From Akanthomyces muscarius (taxonomy: Eukaryota; Ascomycota; Sordariomycetes; Hypocreales; Cordycipitaceae): a DNA stretch of 64,000 bases. The translations under genes were made by a program, and so were the position numbers. Location: assembly GCF_028009165.1 (NCBI RefSeq), contig NC_079245.1:2480001-2544000 (forward strand). The letters are read 5' to 3'. Positions 11,451 through 22,082 of this stretch are shown one piece after another; within the stretch, counting starts at the first letter, position 1; every line of letters begins with the position of its first letter. The notes beneath the pieces were generated by a model. The model worked only from the letters and a program-made list of their open reading frames with translations. It was not told where the DNA came from and searched no databases.

Positions 11451-13272
11451 TTAATCGTCCGACCCTTCTTTCTCCATCTCAACACGCAACATCCTCCTGA
11501 GAACCTTGCCACTTGGCGCTCGAGGCAGACTATCAATGAAACGCACCTCACACCTGGCAATCTTGTGTCTGGAAAGATGCAATCCCAGATAATCTATGAG
11601 ATCCTTCTCACTGACATCTTTGTTCACGCGAACAGTAAAAATGCGAGGACGCTCATCGACGCCATACCCAACCGACACCGCGCACGCGTCCGTGATCCCG
11701 GGGCACCGCTTCGCCACCGCCTCCAGCTCAGCCGGCGAAACCTGCCAGCCATTTGTCTTGATAATGTCCTTGACCCTGTCCATAATGTAAACAAAAGCTG
11801 TGCCGTCGGCCTGGTTCTCAAGGTACCCGACGTCACCAGTCCGGTACCAGGAACCCGGAGCAAACGCCTGCGCCGTGGCATCTGCATTGTTGAAGTAGCC
11901 CGTCATCATCTGAGGACCTCTGGCTAGGAGCTCGGCGACTACTCTGCCATCGGCTAGCTGGAACTGCGAGACTTTGTCCATGGTTACCTGGTAGCCTCCG
12001 ACAACCTGTCCCACGGAGCCATAGGTGTCGGTCTGGTCTTGTGACCAGTGCATCCTTGTGATGCATCCGCACTCCGTCATTCCCCACTCCTGAACGAGGA
12101 CCGCTTCTTTATGTAGTACGTCTAAAAATTCCTCGCGTAGCTCCTTGGTCAACGGGGCGCCGGCGCAAAGGACGGTTCGGAGGCTGGTCAGGGCCGCCCG
12201 ATCCAGCTCGCCCTCTTGGACCCGCGCAGCCAACCGAGAAAGAATGGGCGGCACAGTGATGATGTCCGTGATGTTGAAGTCGGCAATCCTTTGCGCAAAG
12301 CTATCATCAAAGCGCGTCATGAAATATGTAGGATATCCCTGTCGAAGGGGATTGATGATCATCTTGGGGAAAGAGTATGAATGAAAGATTGGGGTGCAGA
12401 AAAGACGACGGATAGCATAGCTCTGATTAGCGTCGTATTGCTCGTCCGATGCTGATTCTGTCACGAGAGCCTCGTGGCTGCGATCTGCCATTTTGGGGAA
12501 CCCTGTAGTCCCTGATGTCGACATGAGTGTTGCCGGTGCCTGTGGATGGACGCGTTCCAAACGCTGGCTCAAGGGCGTCAGCGTGTTGAGCGGAATATGG
12601 AGCTTTGCAAGATCGTGCAAGGTCCGGTATCCCAGATTCGGATGCTTCGGTTCAATGAAAGGTTTGAGGATATCGCTGAAGAGAATAATCTCCACATCTG
12701 CATCCAAATTCGCCGTGACCGTTTCCATGGAATCAAGGTGCTCAGCAGATGTGACGACGTAGGTGGCTAGCGAATATCGCAGATGATGGTCGAGTTCGTA
12801 TTGCTTGTATGATGTATTCGGACCAGTCCATTGGCATCCTGAGGCGAGAATAGCAAGAACGAGAACAGGGTAGAGTATCTATCGTGGCGAATAAGACACT
12901 TTTACGCGAGTGCTCTAGGGATGGGCACGCAACTAACATCGTTAGGCAAATGGAGGCAAACAACACTTCCAGGTTTGAATGCTCCAGCAAGCCTGGTAAC
13001 TAATTGAACGACTTCTCTCTTTGAGAGAGTACGCTCAGTGTTGGACGCATCGATTAGAACCTATCGAATGTCAGCTCGCGTTGTGGGCTTGCCTGCCGAG
13101 TGAGACGAAGACGCACCACCGTATCAGGATCGTAGTTTCCAGAAAAGGCCCATTCCACGACATTCGGATTTCTACCATGTACTTCATTTTGAGAGGGAAA
13201 TAGCTTGACACCGAGCTTTCTGATCTGGGAGCAAGAAGACAACAGCAGCTCAAAAATATGACTGAGGACCAT
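11451..13272 (-). CDS. Stand-alone adenylate-forming enzyme (4-coumarate-CoA-ligase/acyl-CoA-synthetase-like)
   Basis: Three exons (13272-13117, 13060-12938, 12878-11451) give 568 aa, full length for the ANL superfamily. Visible features are the P-loop STSGTTGFPK, the motif region WGMTECGC, TGDVGY (ribose-binding Asp), and the C-terminal lysine in APSGKVLRRML. There is no carrier or condensation domain. The family activates carboxylic acids as adenylates and passes them to CoA or a carrier protein. Its presence is unexpected in an ETP-type cluster and is notable because the NRPS here lacks its first A domain. It shares a promoter region with P450-3. The first exon and ATG are the least certain part. 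Confidence 0.8.
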
Positions 13273-13799
13273 GATGGTTTGACGACACGATCTGTTTCAA
13301 TTAGCGTATGGGATGAACGGGGCTTCGAGCTAACAGATATCCAATGACCTGACGATCTAATATTATAGTGGTGGATGCATTCTTGGTGTGTAGTTCCAGA
13401 CTTGACCAATAATCAACCTAAAACACGGCGGCCTGACAGCATATTTTCCATGGCCCATAGCATAGAGTGACGAGTGATCGGCCCTGTTGCAAAGCACAGC
13501 TATTGGATGATTTACACTGCCAGGTTCGTCGGACTTTGGCGGGCCGTCGGACTCCTGCAGTGTGGCCGCAGTGCAACTGTATTAGGCGGCCCGGCCACAC
13601 TCCAACTTCGCGGACAAGATCAGCAATCCGGGCTCGGTGGCCCGGGACTCTTCAAATAAAAAGTGGCACAGTAGCAAACGCCGTATTCAGCTGCTCGAGG
13701 TCTCTTAAGCATAATCTCTTGCATCCAAAATCGTGCCCCTCGTGCTGTTAGTCGTGGCGAGTAGCCTTGTTCCAGCCTGCCATCACGAACACGCCCACC
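13273..13799. other. Divergent promoter between ligase and P450-3
   Basis: No gene is supported here. The stretch contains GC-rich palindrome-like pieces such as TCGGTGGCCC near 13632, which resembles the cluster motif with an extra C. It probably drives both flanking genes. Confidence 0.45.
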
Positions 13800-15771
13800 A
13801 TGGAAAATACAACTGAGCTGCCAGCTGGCGGCGGCATCTCTGCTTGGCTTGGGAATAACCTCCCATTTACTGTTGACTCTTCTTTTCTGAAGCTGCTTTA
13901 TGTCGATGTTATGGAGCAAGTGCACATTCACGGAGGAGCAGCAATGCGGACAATTGCTGTCGCGTTTGTGTTTTGGGTAAGTCAACGTCCCAGAGACCCA
14001 TTACCACTGACATTCATTCTAGTGTTTAAAAAAAATATATGGATGAAACTGACAGTCCTTTTATCAGCATGTATGGGGATGCATTTACAACTTGTATTTT
14101 CACCCTTGCGCCAAGTACCCTGGCCCGTTGCTGTTCCGGATGAGCATTCTACCCAATCTTTACTACTCGTGGAAAGGAGTGAAGCATCTCAAAGCCGATG
14201 AGATGCATAAGAGATATGGTGAGTGACATTTGACACCTAATCGCAATTACAAAAAAATGGCAGCTGACGTTTTGTAAACAGGTCCAGTCGTGCGGTTGGA
14301 GCCGGGGTTCCTGTCATTCATCACGCCGAATGCAGTGCAGAGTAAGTTTAGTCGCAAGTTTACAGACAACCAGATTTCAGTTACTAAAACTCGCGGCAGC
14401 CATTTATTCAACTGGGTCGCAGTTTCAAAAGGGCACATTTTATTCGCGAGGCCCTCAGGATAAACAAGTGCTCACCGTGAGTCTTCACTGTTCCTTACCG
14501 CCGCTTCAGCTGGACACAGCGCTAAAGTATAACGCCGACAGAACATGTCCACCGCCATTGACAAGCAGGTTCATGCTCGAAAGCGCCGAATAATGTCGCA
14601 CGCATTTAGCGAAGCAGCCATGAGATCGTACGAGGCCACTGAGCTGGACAAGATCCGGCTGTTCTGCTCCAAGCTCACCGACCCAACTACTTTTGGGGGC
14701 GAATACAAGAATATGTCGAGATGGAACTCGTACTTGACATATGATATTATGGGAAAGCTCACTTTTAGCCATAATTACGACATGCTCACAAAAGATGACC
14801 ACCACTTCATCCAGCCGATTATTGACACGTTCCAGCACAGCCAGGTCGTCCTGGGCGTTGTGCCCTGGGTGGAACGCTGGGGTCTCGCTCCATTGCTGTT
14901 CGTCAACATCCTGTCTGCGGTAAGGAGATTCCGAAACTACGTGGATGACCAGGTAAAACACAGAATCTCCGAGGAAAAAGCCGGAAGAGGAAGCAAGGAC
15001 ATTTTTGGTCTGCTTCTTGCCCACGAAGACAAACAGACGGGAGAGAAGATGGGCTTCCAAGAGCTCTCTGATGAAGCCGTCATTCTCATTATCGCTGGTA
15101 AGTGGCCTGAAACCATTCTCAATAAGCTGAAGATGAAGCTCAGGGTATACTAAAGTTTTGATGTATTAGCCAGCGACACCACAGGGACCGCCCTTTCTGG
15201 CCTCTCCTTCTACCTCGCGCGCTACCCAGAATGTTACATCAAACTGAAACAAGAGATTCGCTCTACGTTTTCCGACGTGGAAGAAATTGTCCACGGACCA
15301 AAGCTGCAGGGATGCAAGTACCTCCGCGCCTGCGTCGAAGAGGCTCTCCGTATGTCGCCCGGCGTGCCGGGATACCTCGTGCGAGAGTCACCGCGCGACG
15401 GCACAATCGACGGCCACCTGGTGCCCGCCGGCACGCAGATTGGAGTCCCCGGTTGGACCATGCACCGCGACCCGGACGTGTTCCCCGACCCGCAGGTCTT
15501 CAAGCCGGAGCGCTGGCTGACGAGCTCGGCGGCCGAGCTGGCGCGCATGCGGGCCGTCCACTTCCCCTTTAGCTTCGGGCCCCGATCGTGCATCGGCAAG
15601 AACCTGGCCTACAACACCATCTACTTGACCGTGGCCCGCCTCGCGTTCTTGTTTGAGATGGAATCGCGGGAGCCCCTGCCGCTCGAGTTTCACGTCAAGG
15701 ATCATTTCGCGGCGGGGGAGAAGAATGGGCCGTTTTTGAAGTTTACACACCGAGAGGACCAGAGGGTTTGA
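13800..15771 (+). CDS. Cytochrome P450 monooxygenase (P450-3, benzoate-hydroxylase-like class)
   Basis: Six exons are read (13800-13976, 14056-14218, 14282-14341, 14400-14476, 14542-15097, 15170-15771), giving 544 aa with consistent phases. Features are an N-terminal hydrophobic region, YFHPCAKYPGPLL hinge, I-helix ASDTTGTALSG, ExxR as EEALR, and heme loop SFGPRSCIGKNLA. The GPRSCIGKNLAYNTIYL block is typical of CYP53/benzoate-4-monooxygenase-like fungal enzymes. Acetylaranotin biosynthesis uses a P450 described as benzoate-hydroxylase-like (AtaY) for ring expansion; that parallel is suggestive, not proof. The exon 1/2 acceptor (CTGACAG) is chosen by phase and homology. Confidence 0.8.
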
Positions 15772-15959
15772 AGGCATCGGAGCCTTTTTGCCGCACGGAG
15801 AGCGATGGCTGCGGTTTATAGTATCGATAGGTCGATAGAGAACCCGGGCTTAGAATGAAACTTGTCTTTTGACCTCATTCAGCGACACTTCTTAGTCGGT
15901 AGTAAACGTCAGACAAGGCGTGAACTAACAAGGGAGCTGCGCCGATGTAACACCCTGAA

Positions 15960-15970
15960 TCGGTGGCCGA
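15960..15970 (+). promoter_or_regulatory. Perfect TCGGN3CCGA site (TCGGTGGCCGA)
   Basis: An exact TCGGTGGCCGA lies 331 bp upstream of the GliI-like start. The same 11-mer recurs at 37317. TCGGN3CCGA has been reported as the motif shared by sirodesmin and gliotoxin cluster promoters and linked to the Zn2Cys6 regulators SirZ/GliZ. Confidence 0.6.
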
Positions 15971-16211
15971 CCACCTGCTAATGCGATGAGCAACACAGCC
16001 AACCAGCTCTTGTAGACAGTAAAGATAGCAGAACCAGCTATGTGACTAAGGATTCTTTTTTTTTTTAAAAAAAAGAAAGGGAATCAAGAAAATTAAAAAC
16101 GCACAAAAGCAACTGGAAAGATAATCCATCTCAAGGCAAACCGCCGTGAGGGCGCCATAATATTTCCAATACATCAACGGCCGGCAGGCGCTGAGACTAC
16201 CGACTTTAGCC

Positions 16212-16218
16212 TATATAA
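16212..16218 (+). promoter_or_regulatory. TATA-box-like element of the GliI-like gene
   Basis: TATATAA lies 83 bp before the ATG at 16301, a usual distance for a fungal core promoter. Confidence 0.5.
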
Positions 16219-16300
16219 CCATACTCAGCCTTCAATTTGCAGTTTCACGCCCAGAAAAAGAAATTCGCTCTAAAAGAATACCTTCAAATTGCCAAACATC

Positions 16301-17834
16301 ATGACTTCCACTGCGCACTGGCTTTCAGCACGCACCCGCTCCACGGTTGACCTTGCACTTCCAGGAATACAAACTATGCTTCATGATCGAAAGTCCAACA
16401 CGAGCCTGGACTTGGCAATCGCAGAGAACCATCTGATCCGGAATGAGCTGGTTGAAATATGCAAAGATATTTTCCAGAAGAAGCTGCGCTGCGAAGTAAG
16501 TTAAACCATTCTCCGACCGGACACACACCGCGGTTGTGTCTAGTGCGCAGGGCTGTCATACTAAAGTGTGAATGACCAGAACCTGTCCTACCCTCAGGGA
16601 TTCGGGGGCGACCCTGAGCTACTTGAAGCCCTCGCCGCCTTTTTCAACCGATATTTTAGCCCACATGTCCCAGTTGAACCAGCTCATGTGGTGGCGGGAC
16701 CAGGAGCCACTAGCTGCCTCACGGCGCTCCTGTTTGGTATATGCAATGCAGGAGAGTCTGTCATTATTCCGGGATCGTATTGGAGTGAGACTTTGTTACT
16801 TTCGCGGCCATGTCTGACTTTGAGAGAGCAAAATGCTAATTTGTTCATCTAGGTGGCTTCGACTTTCACATGTCCCTGCTTCCTGGGGTCACTATTGTTA
16901 ATTTTCCCGTGGCACGAGAAGATCCAAGCGAAGAGACTGATGAACAGAACTTGATGCGTTGTCTCGAAGCTTCGATAGCAGCCTGCGGAGCTAAAGAACC
17001 TCGAGCTGTTGTTCTGACGAACCCGCACAATCCAACCGGTCGGTGCTATACAAAGCCAGCGCTGGAGAGCGTCGCACAGTTCTGCGAGTCCAATGGTCTG
17101 CATCTCATCATGGATGAGGTATATGGCCTCAGTCTTCTCCAATCATCGTCTCAAGAGACGAGATTTATATCTTCTTTGTCTTTGGATCTGCCATCTCTTG
17201 GTGTAAACCCTGAAAGAGTCCACGTCTTATGGAGCACGAGCAAAGACTTTGGCAGCAGTGGCTTCCGCATGGTGAGTCTTTTCGGGTCACATGGAGATAG
17301 AATCGACAATTTGCTAAAACTATGCGTATTTAACAGGGATGCATCGTGTCGCAAGCCAATACCGCAGTCTGCGCTAGTGTCGGCATGTTGACGACGACGC
17401 AGACTTCCACTCTCGCGTCACTAATTACGACTGTTCTTTTGCGCCATCCGAAGCTGCCCCAGCTCATAACGCTGAATCAACAACGCCTGACTGTTGCTTA
17501 CATTAAAATTACCTCATGGCTGAGCAAGCATGACATCCGATACGTGGAAACCACCGGCGGCGTGTACGTTCTCGCTCGCCTGGCTCCGCTGGCCGAGAGC
17601 TGGGCCGAAGAAGCCAATTTAATGACCAAGTTGAAAGCGGCAGGTGTTGTTGTTGCGACAGGGCGCTCATTCCACCTTTCGGAGAGCTGTAAGGGCTGGT
17701 TCCGCATCATCTTTGCAGTGGCGCCAGATGTGTTGGACAAAGCACTCGGGCGAATGGAAGAAGCCTTGGGCTTTGGCCAGAAAGAGGCAAATTTCCGAAT
17801 TGAACGAAAAAAATACTTTGCATTAAATGTATAA
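16301..17834 (+). CDS. gliI-like: PLP-dependent class I aminotransferase / C-S lyase (GliI-like)
   Basis: Four exons (16301-16495, 16580-16784, 16853-17271, 17337-17834) give 438 aa. The sequence follows the ACC-synthase-like fold: AENHL near residue 46, SYPQGFGGDPELLEA, LTNPHNPTGR, MDEVYGLS, and the PLP lysine in STSKDFGSSGFRMG. The C-terminal Arg in GWFRIIFA would hold the substrate carboxylate. In gliotoxin biosynthesis GliI cleaves C-S bonds of the bis-cysteinyl intermediate to give the dithiol. It neighbours the AclQ-like and AtaL-like genes. No residue loss is seen. Confidence 0.88.
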
Positions 17835-17846
17835 TATTACAGCTAG

Positions 17847-18860
17847 CTAAATCAGACCATAATCCTTTGCCAGTTTGTTGAATGACTGGGCGGCCCTAGT
17901 TGCGTGTTCTTCTGGCACCTCGGCGCGTGTGTCGGCAAGACTCTTGTTGAAAAGCTCTGCGCTGACACAGCCACGAAACTGAAAGTGATTGACTAGCACG
18001 TCCAGCACCTTTTTCACGGGCAAATAGCCGCCAAGATCTTCTTCACCATAGAATAGTCTGCAGTTCCGGGACCAACTCATCCGGCTTGGCTGGCCGTCAA
18101 CGTAGTACGGATGCTCCTCACGCAACGGCTTGTCCAGCTTCTTGGCGTCCACCACCTGCACCCAAAAGAGCTTGCCTACTTCCAGCATCTCCTGAAGCCG
18201 CTGCATAGATAGCTTCATGGCGGCTTCCGCGTTTGGAGTGAGGCCGTTGTCTGCCGCCGGGTCGGCAAAGACTCGCCCGGCCAAGTTGAAGGTGTCGATG
18301 CAGATGCCAAAGTTGGGCCGATCGACACCACACACGACTTCCCAGGACTTTTCCCATGTGTCAATGTGCGTACCCCAGCAGAGCGCCTCGTAGCTAAACC
18401 GGAGTCTATGGGGAGCGCCCATATCTGCTATCTCTCGCAGATCGCTGATGATGAGATCCATGTCGGCACTTGCTTCGTCCTCGCCCAGAAAGGATGATGG
18501 GATTCCGATGAGATCGATGCCTAGAATCTCCACAAGACGTATCCATAGCCGCATCTCTTCTATGCGTCTCTGGTGCTCCTCCCGGTCTTTTAGGCCCTCA
18601 TAGTGGCGGAAGGGCTGCAGGCAGACGATTTTCAGATCACGCTCGTCGCACATGGCGCGAATGGTATGAGCGGCCTTGACCTGATTGTCATGGTCCGACT
18701 CCTGGCCATCTGTTGCAAACTGTTTGGCAATTTCTAGAATCTCATCGTGGAAGAGCTCTATGTCTAGTCCACGATGGGCAGCTTGGTCCAGTCTTGGGGG
18801 CAAGGCGTGGACTGACGGCAGACCAAGAGAAAGGGATGATATCGCTGGGCGGCAAGGCAT
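17847..18860 (-). CDS. aclQ-like: Xylose-isomerase-like TIM-barrel protein (AclQ-like / sugar phosphate isomerase-epimerase family)
   Basis: A single exon of 337 aa from ATG 18860. The sequence follows the AP-endonuclease-2/xylose-isomerase-like barrel, with metal-site-like acidic residues in FSYEAL, GICIDTFN and VSAELFN, and HYEG after strand 3. Fungal relatives include 3-dehydroshikimate dehydratase-type enzymes, and a related gene (aclQ) lies in the aspirochlorine cluster. Its chemical role in ETP pathways is not established to my knowledge. It is convergent with the GliI-like gene only 12 bp away, so their 3' UTRs must overlap. Confidence 0.75.
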   Translation of the reverse strand: MPCRPAISSLSLGLPSVHALPPRLDQAAHRGLDIELFHDEILEIAKQFATDGQESDHDNQVKAAHTIRAMCDERDLKIVCLQPFRHYEGLKDREEHQRRIEEMRLWIRLVEILGIDLIGIPSSFLGEDEASADMDLIISDLREIADMGAPHRLRFSYEALCWGTHIDTWEKSWEVVCGVDRPNFGICIDTFNLAGRVFADPAADNGLTPNAEAAMKLSMQRLQEMLEVGKLFWVQVVDAKKLDKPLREEHPYYVDGQPSRMSWSRNCRLFYGEEDLGGYLPVKKVLDVLVNHFQFRGCVSAELFNKSLADTRAEVPEEHATRAAQSFNKLAKDYGLI

Positions 18861-19980
18861 GGTGATGATGTTATATGAATCAGGTTTCTATACAATGCTT
18901 TGCAGATGGGAGATTAAAGGCGGCTATTATCATCTATAAATGATATTGTCCTACGTCGCGGAGTTTACCTTCGGAGCTGCTCAACTCAGCCCGACTCCTC
19001 TCTAACTCTTCGTCACAAGCCTCTGAAGAATGTTTATACGTTGAGTTCTTTACAGATCAAATCAAAATATTCTACAATTATACCTAGAAAGATATACCAA
19101 TCTAGCAGAGATACCGATAGATGTCTTCTCGGCCGAGTTGGCAGACACCGGCTATGCAACGAGCTGTGGTTTGACTAAATATGGCTCCCTCAAAAAATCG
19201 GACCGCAAAACATTTGGCAAGGCGGCCCGGTATCGCTCCATGGAGCTGCTTCCAGCATGTAAGAAAAATCAACTTCTCCAGGAAAGATTTCGCCATAATT
19301 TTGCAGAGGGCGACAGAGTGATTGTTTGCCCGAGAAGCCTAAGACGCCGGTGGTCCGGCCCCCGAACTAATGCCGCCGAAAGTAGCCAAAGAAGCGATAG
19401 CTGGTTTCATGAGGTACTTTTTGGGGCTGGTTTTGATATTTTCGACAATCGAGTAGGAATAAATAATATTTATGAATAGATCAATATTGCTCTGTGAAAT
19501 TTTCGGAGGCGGAATCGGCTCTGGTGGCTGCGGCGCCTTCAGCCGCTTGGCGTTTCGGTCGCCGCCACTCTACTCGGTGGGCTGACTTCTAGCAAGCTGG
19601 AGAAAATGAAAAGAAAACGGCAAAATTATGAATAATTTTGGCCATGGTGGCGATCATAAACGGCAAATTTGTATTAGAAATGACACAATGTAGTTGTCTT
19701 CAGAGCCATCGTACGTCTCTTCGGCAGGTTGGCTGCTTCGGAACGAAGCCTGCAGCCGGCCGTTAAAACTCCAGCCGAATCGGCTTGACTTCCCGGAGCG
19801 TGTCAGACAGGGAGTTTCCTTCTGATCGCCGGGACTATGGGAGCCGAAAATAGGACGTAAACTTGTAGAATCGTCAGACCCCATTTTAGAGCAGAGATCA
19901 GTCGACACGTTGCTTTACAAGATCCTCACATCCTATCCATAATCACAGATACAGTCTTGGATTATCGCAGCACTGAAAAC
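18861..19980. promoter_or_regulatory. Divergent promoter of AclQ-like and AtaL-like genes
   Basis: 1.1 kb without a supported gene. It contains two one-mismatch forms of TCGGN3CCGA: CCGGCCCCCGA at 19355-19365 and TCGGTCGCCGC at 19555-19565. Short ORFs here show no family features. Confidence 0.4.
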
Positions 19981-20654
19981 ATGTCTGGCCTCACGTACAA
20001 CGTTAGCTACAGCATCTGTGCCAATAAAGGCGTGTCTCCGGAGCAGCGGCTCACGCGTACAGAGCTGTGGCAAGGCGTCAAGCATGGCGCATGCCACCCG
20101 GAAGACTTTGCAGCCCACGTTCAAAGCTGCAATGTGTTGCCCGGAGGTACCCCCAATGCTTTTTCGCGCGAGATCATCATTGGCGACGGTGGAATCCATG
20201 CCAAGAAGGGAAAGAGCATGATTCAGGACGTCTTTCTCCAGGACAACCTCTATGTACGTTAATAACTGAGCGACGAACATGTCTTCTCATCGAAGTCTCC
20301 AAGTTTCGCCATCGATGCTTGTCACTAACACTAGTTCAGCTTCTTGCGACCGTGAGAGAAACCGGCCACAAGACCACCATGATGGTCGGGTATGGATGCG
20401 ACTCGGCCTCACAGGAGAAAGAGGAGCTCGACCCGTACCTGACGCTCTTTTATGAGCTTGTTGTGCCCAAAGACTCATCGCCCGTTCCGGGAAGCAAAGA
20501 GGAGAGCGATCTCATCTCCGAGTACAGGGGCCTGGCCAAGAACTTGTGCCATGAGACTGTGCGTCTCATTAGGCTGTGGAAAGAGGATGGTTCGCTGCAG
20601 GACCGAGCCGAGCTGGGAGCCAAGTTCCATAAGCCAAAGAAGCCTCTCGAATAA
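19981..20654 (+). CDS. ataL-like: AtaL-like protein (DUF1857, SRPBCC-type fold)
   Basis: Two exons (19981-20253, 20340-20654; 86-nt intron) give 195 aa. The pattern TRTELWQGV...HPEDFAAHVQSC.VLPGG...FSREIIIGDG is that of the fungal/bacterial DUF1857 family, named after AtaL of the acetylaranotin cluster. The family is small and predicted to form a hydrophobic ligand-binding cavity. Its function in ETP pathways is unknown. A C-terminal helix rich in Glu/Lys follows. The adjacent NRPS and GliI-like genes support cluster membership. Confidence 0.75.
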
Positions 20655-22082
20655 AAGCACTGGGCCTTTGCTAGTGACGCAGTGTTGGTGAGAACAAAAT
20701 CATTGCGCGATTTTGTTCCCGATCAACTGGGATCTACTGTGGGCAGAATGCTGTCTCAGACTAGCCGGCAACAACGCAGTCAAAAGTTCCACTCCGTCAA
20801 TTCTTATTATGCGAATGTTTGAATGAAAATGATTTATTATGCGAATATATCAATGCTCAGCTAAATCGAGTACATAAACTGGTAGTATAGGGTAGCTAGC
20901 TATGTGCTACAACCTCGCTATTTGAGCCGCGAAACAAAAAGTCTGAATCAAATTCAATGAAGGCGTCCTTGTCAATCGAATGAGACTTAACGAAAAGATC
21001 GTCTCAATGTTGATTTGTAGTGGTGGTCTGTTTTGATTCAACAATTGTATAGTGACATCAAAGCCTGGCTGCAAAAGTAATGGACAGCCTTCGTGACGGG
21101 AGTCCGGCAGATAACCATCGTCCTGATGCAAAACAGAGGGCGAAAATGATGAAATCATATCTGTGAGGCTGCTGTCACCCTCAAACGCCACTGGCAATAC
21201 TTTTTACGAAAAGAATTTGGCCCAACACAACATGACGCACCACCTTTGTTGTTACACGGCGCAATGTAGAGAAAAGGGACGCTGTTGCAAAAGCTGCCAT
21301 ATCTGTTGAAAGTCGCGGCAACTAGATGCAAAGAAAAAGAAAACGCAAAGAGTGTGGTTGCACGCGCTGCACGTAGGCGCAAAGTTATGCGGCAAAACAT
21401 GGACAAGAGATCAGGCAACGAGGTAGCATGAGGGCCCAAGCCTGACACCGCAGGCCGAGATGGTCAACCAAATCTTACGAGTCATTTCCATTTTCAAGAC
21501 TACTGAAGTAACCATGGTAATGCATCGGCCAGGGAGCTGCTGACCACTTCCCACGAAAAGCTCTAGTCGTGGCGTGACCCGAGCAACAAGAATGGCCTCG
21601 CTTCCGAGTCGCTTCAACGTTTCGGTCTCTACGGCCACCGACGAGCCGAACGATGCGTCTGTGCACCAAATCGGATAATCTACTCATGTTAGACTACTGT
21701 GGCATCTAATTTCAGCCGCATAGTCTGTAGGTACGGTCGGTGACCTAGCGGTGCTGACCGGTCCTTGGACGCAGGTCGCTCTGTTTCCATTTCGGGCTCT
21801 ATCGAGTAAGGCAGTCTCTGCTACAGGACAATTGGCGCACTTGAAAAGCTTCGGAAACTTTCAGCTTCGTGTTGAAAATCTCGGACCTCTACGCTCCTGC
21901 CAAAAACAGCCCTCGCGCCGACCCATATTCTGTCGTTCCAAGCGGCACGGAGCAGAGCCCCAGGCAATTGTCCATCACCTTGGCCAGCTAGTGCCATGAA
22001 TATTTGTATTGCATTCAAACCCTTCTGAGATATTGCCGTCTTTCAACGCGATTCTGCTTATCTATCCATCGTTCGTTTCACA
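20655..22082. promoter_or_regulatory. NRPS upstream region; no adenylation-domain remnant visible
   Basis: I looked for the missing first A domain in this 1.4-kb stretch and see no A-domain core motif on either strand. It contains ACGGCCACCGA at 21631-21641, one mismatch from TCGGN3CCGA. An in-frame TGA at 22026-22028 blocks upstream extension of the NRPS frame. Confidence 0.55.

Noticed and set aside
20907..22018. Short ORFs upstream of the NRPS, considered as remnants of the missing A domain
   Set aside because: None carries any A-domain core motif (SGTTG, YGPTE, TGD or the terminal lysine motif) in any frame.
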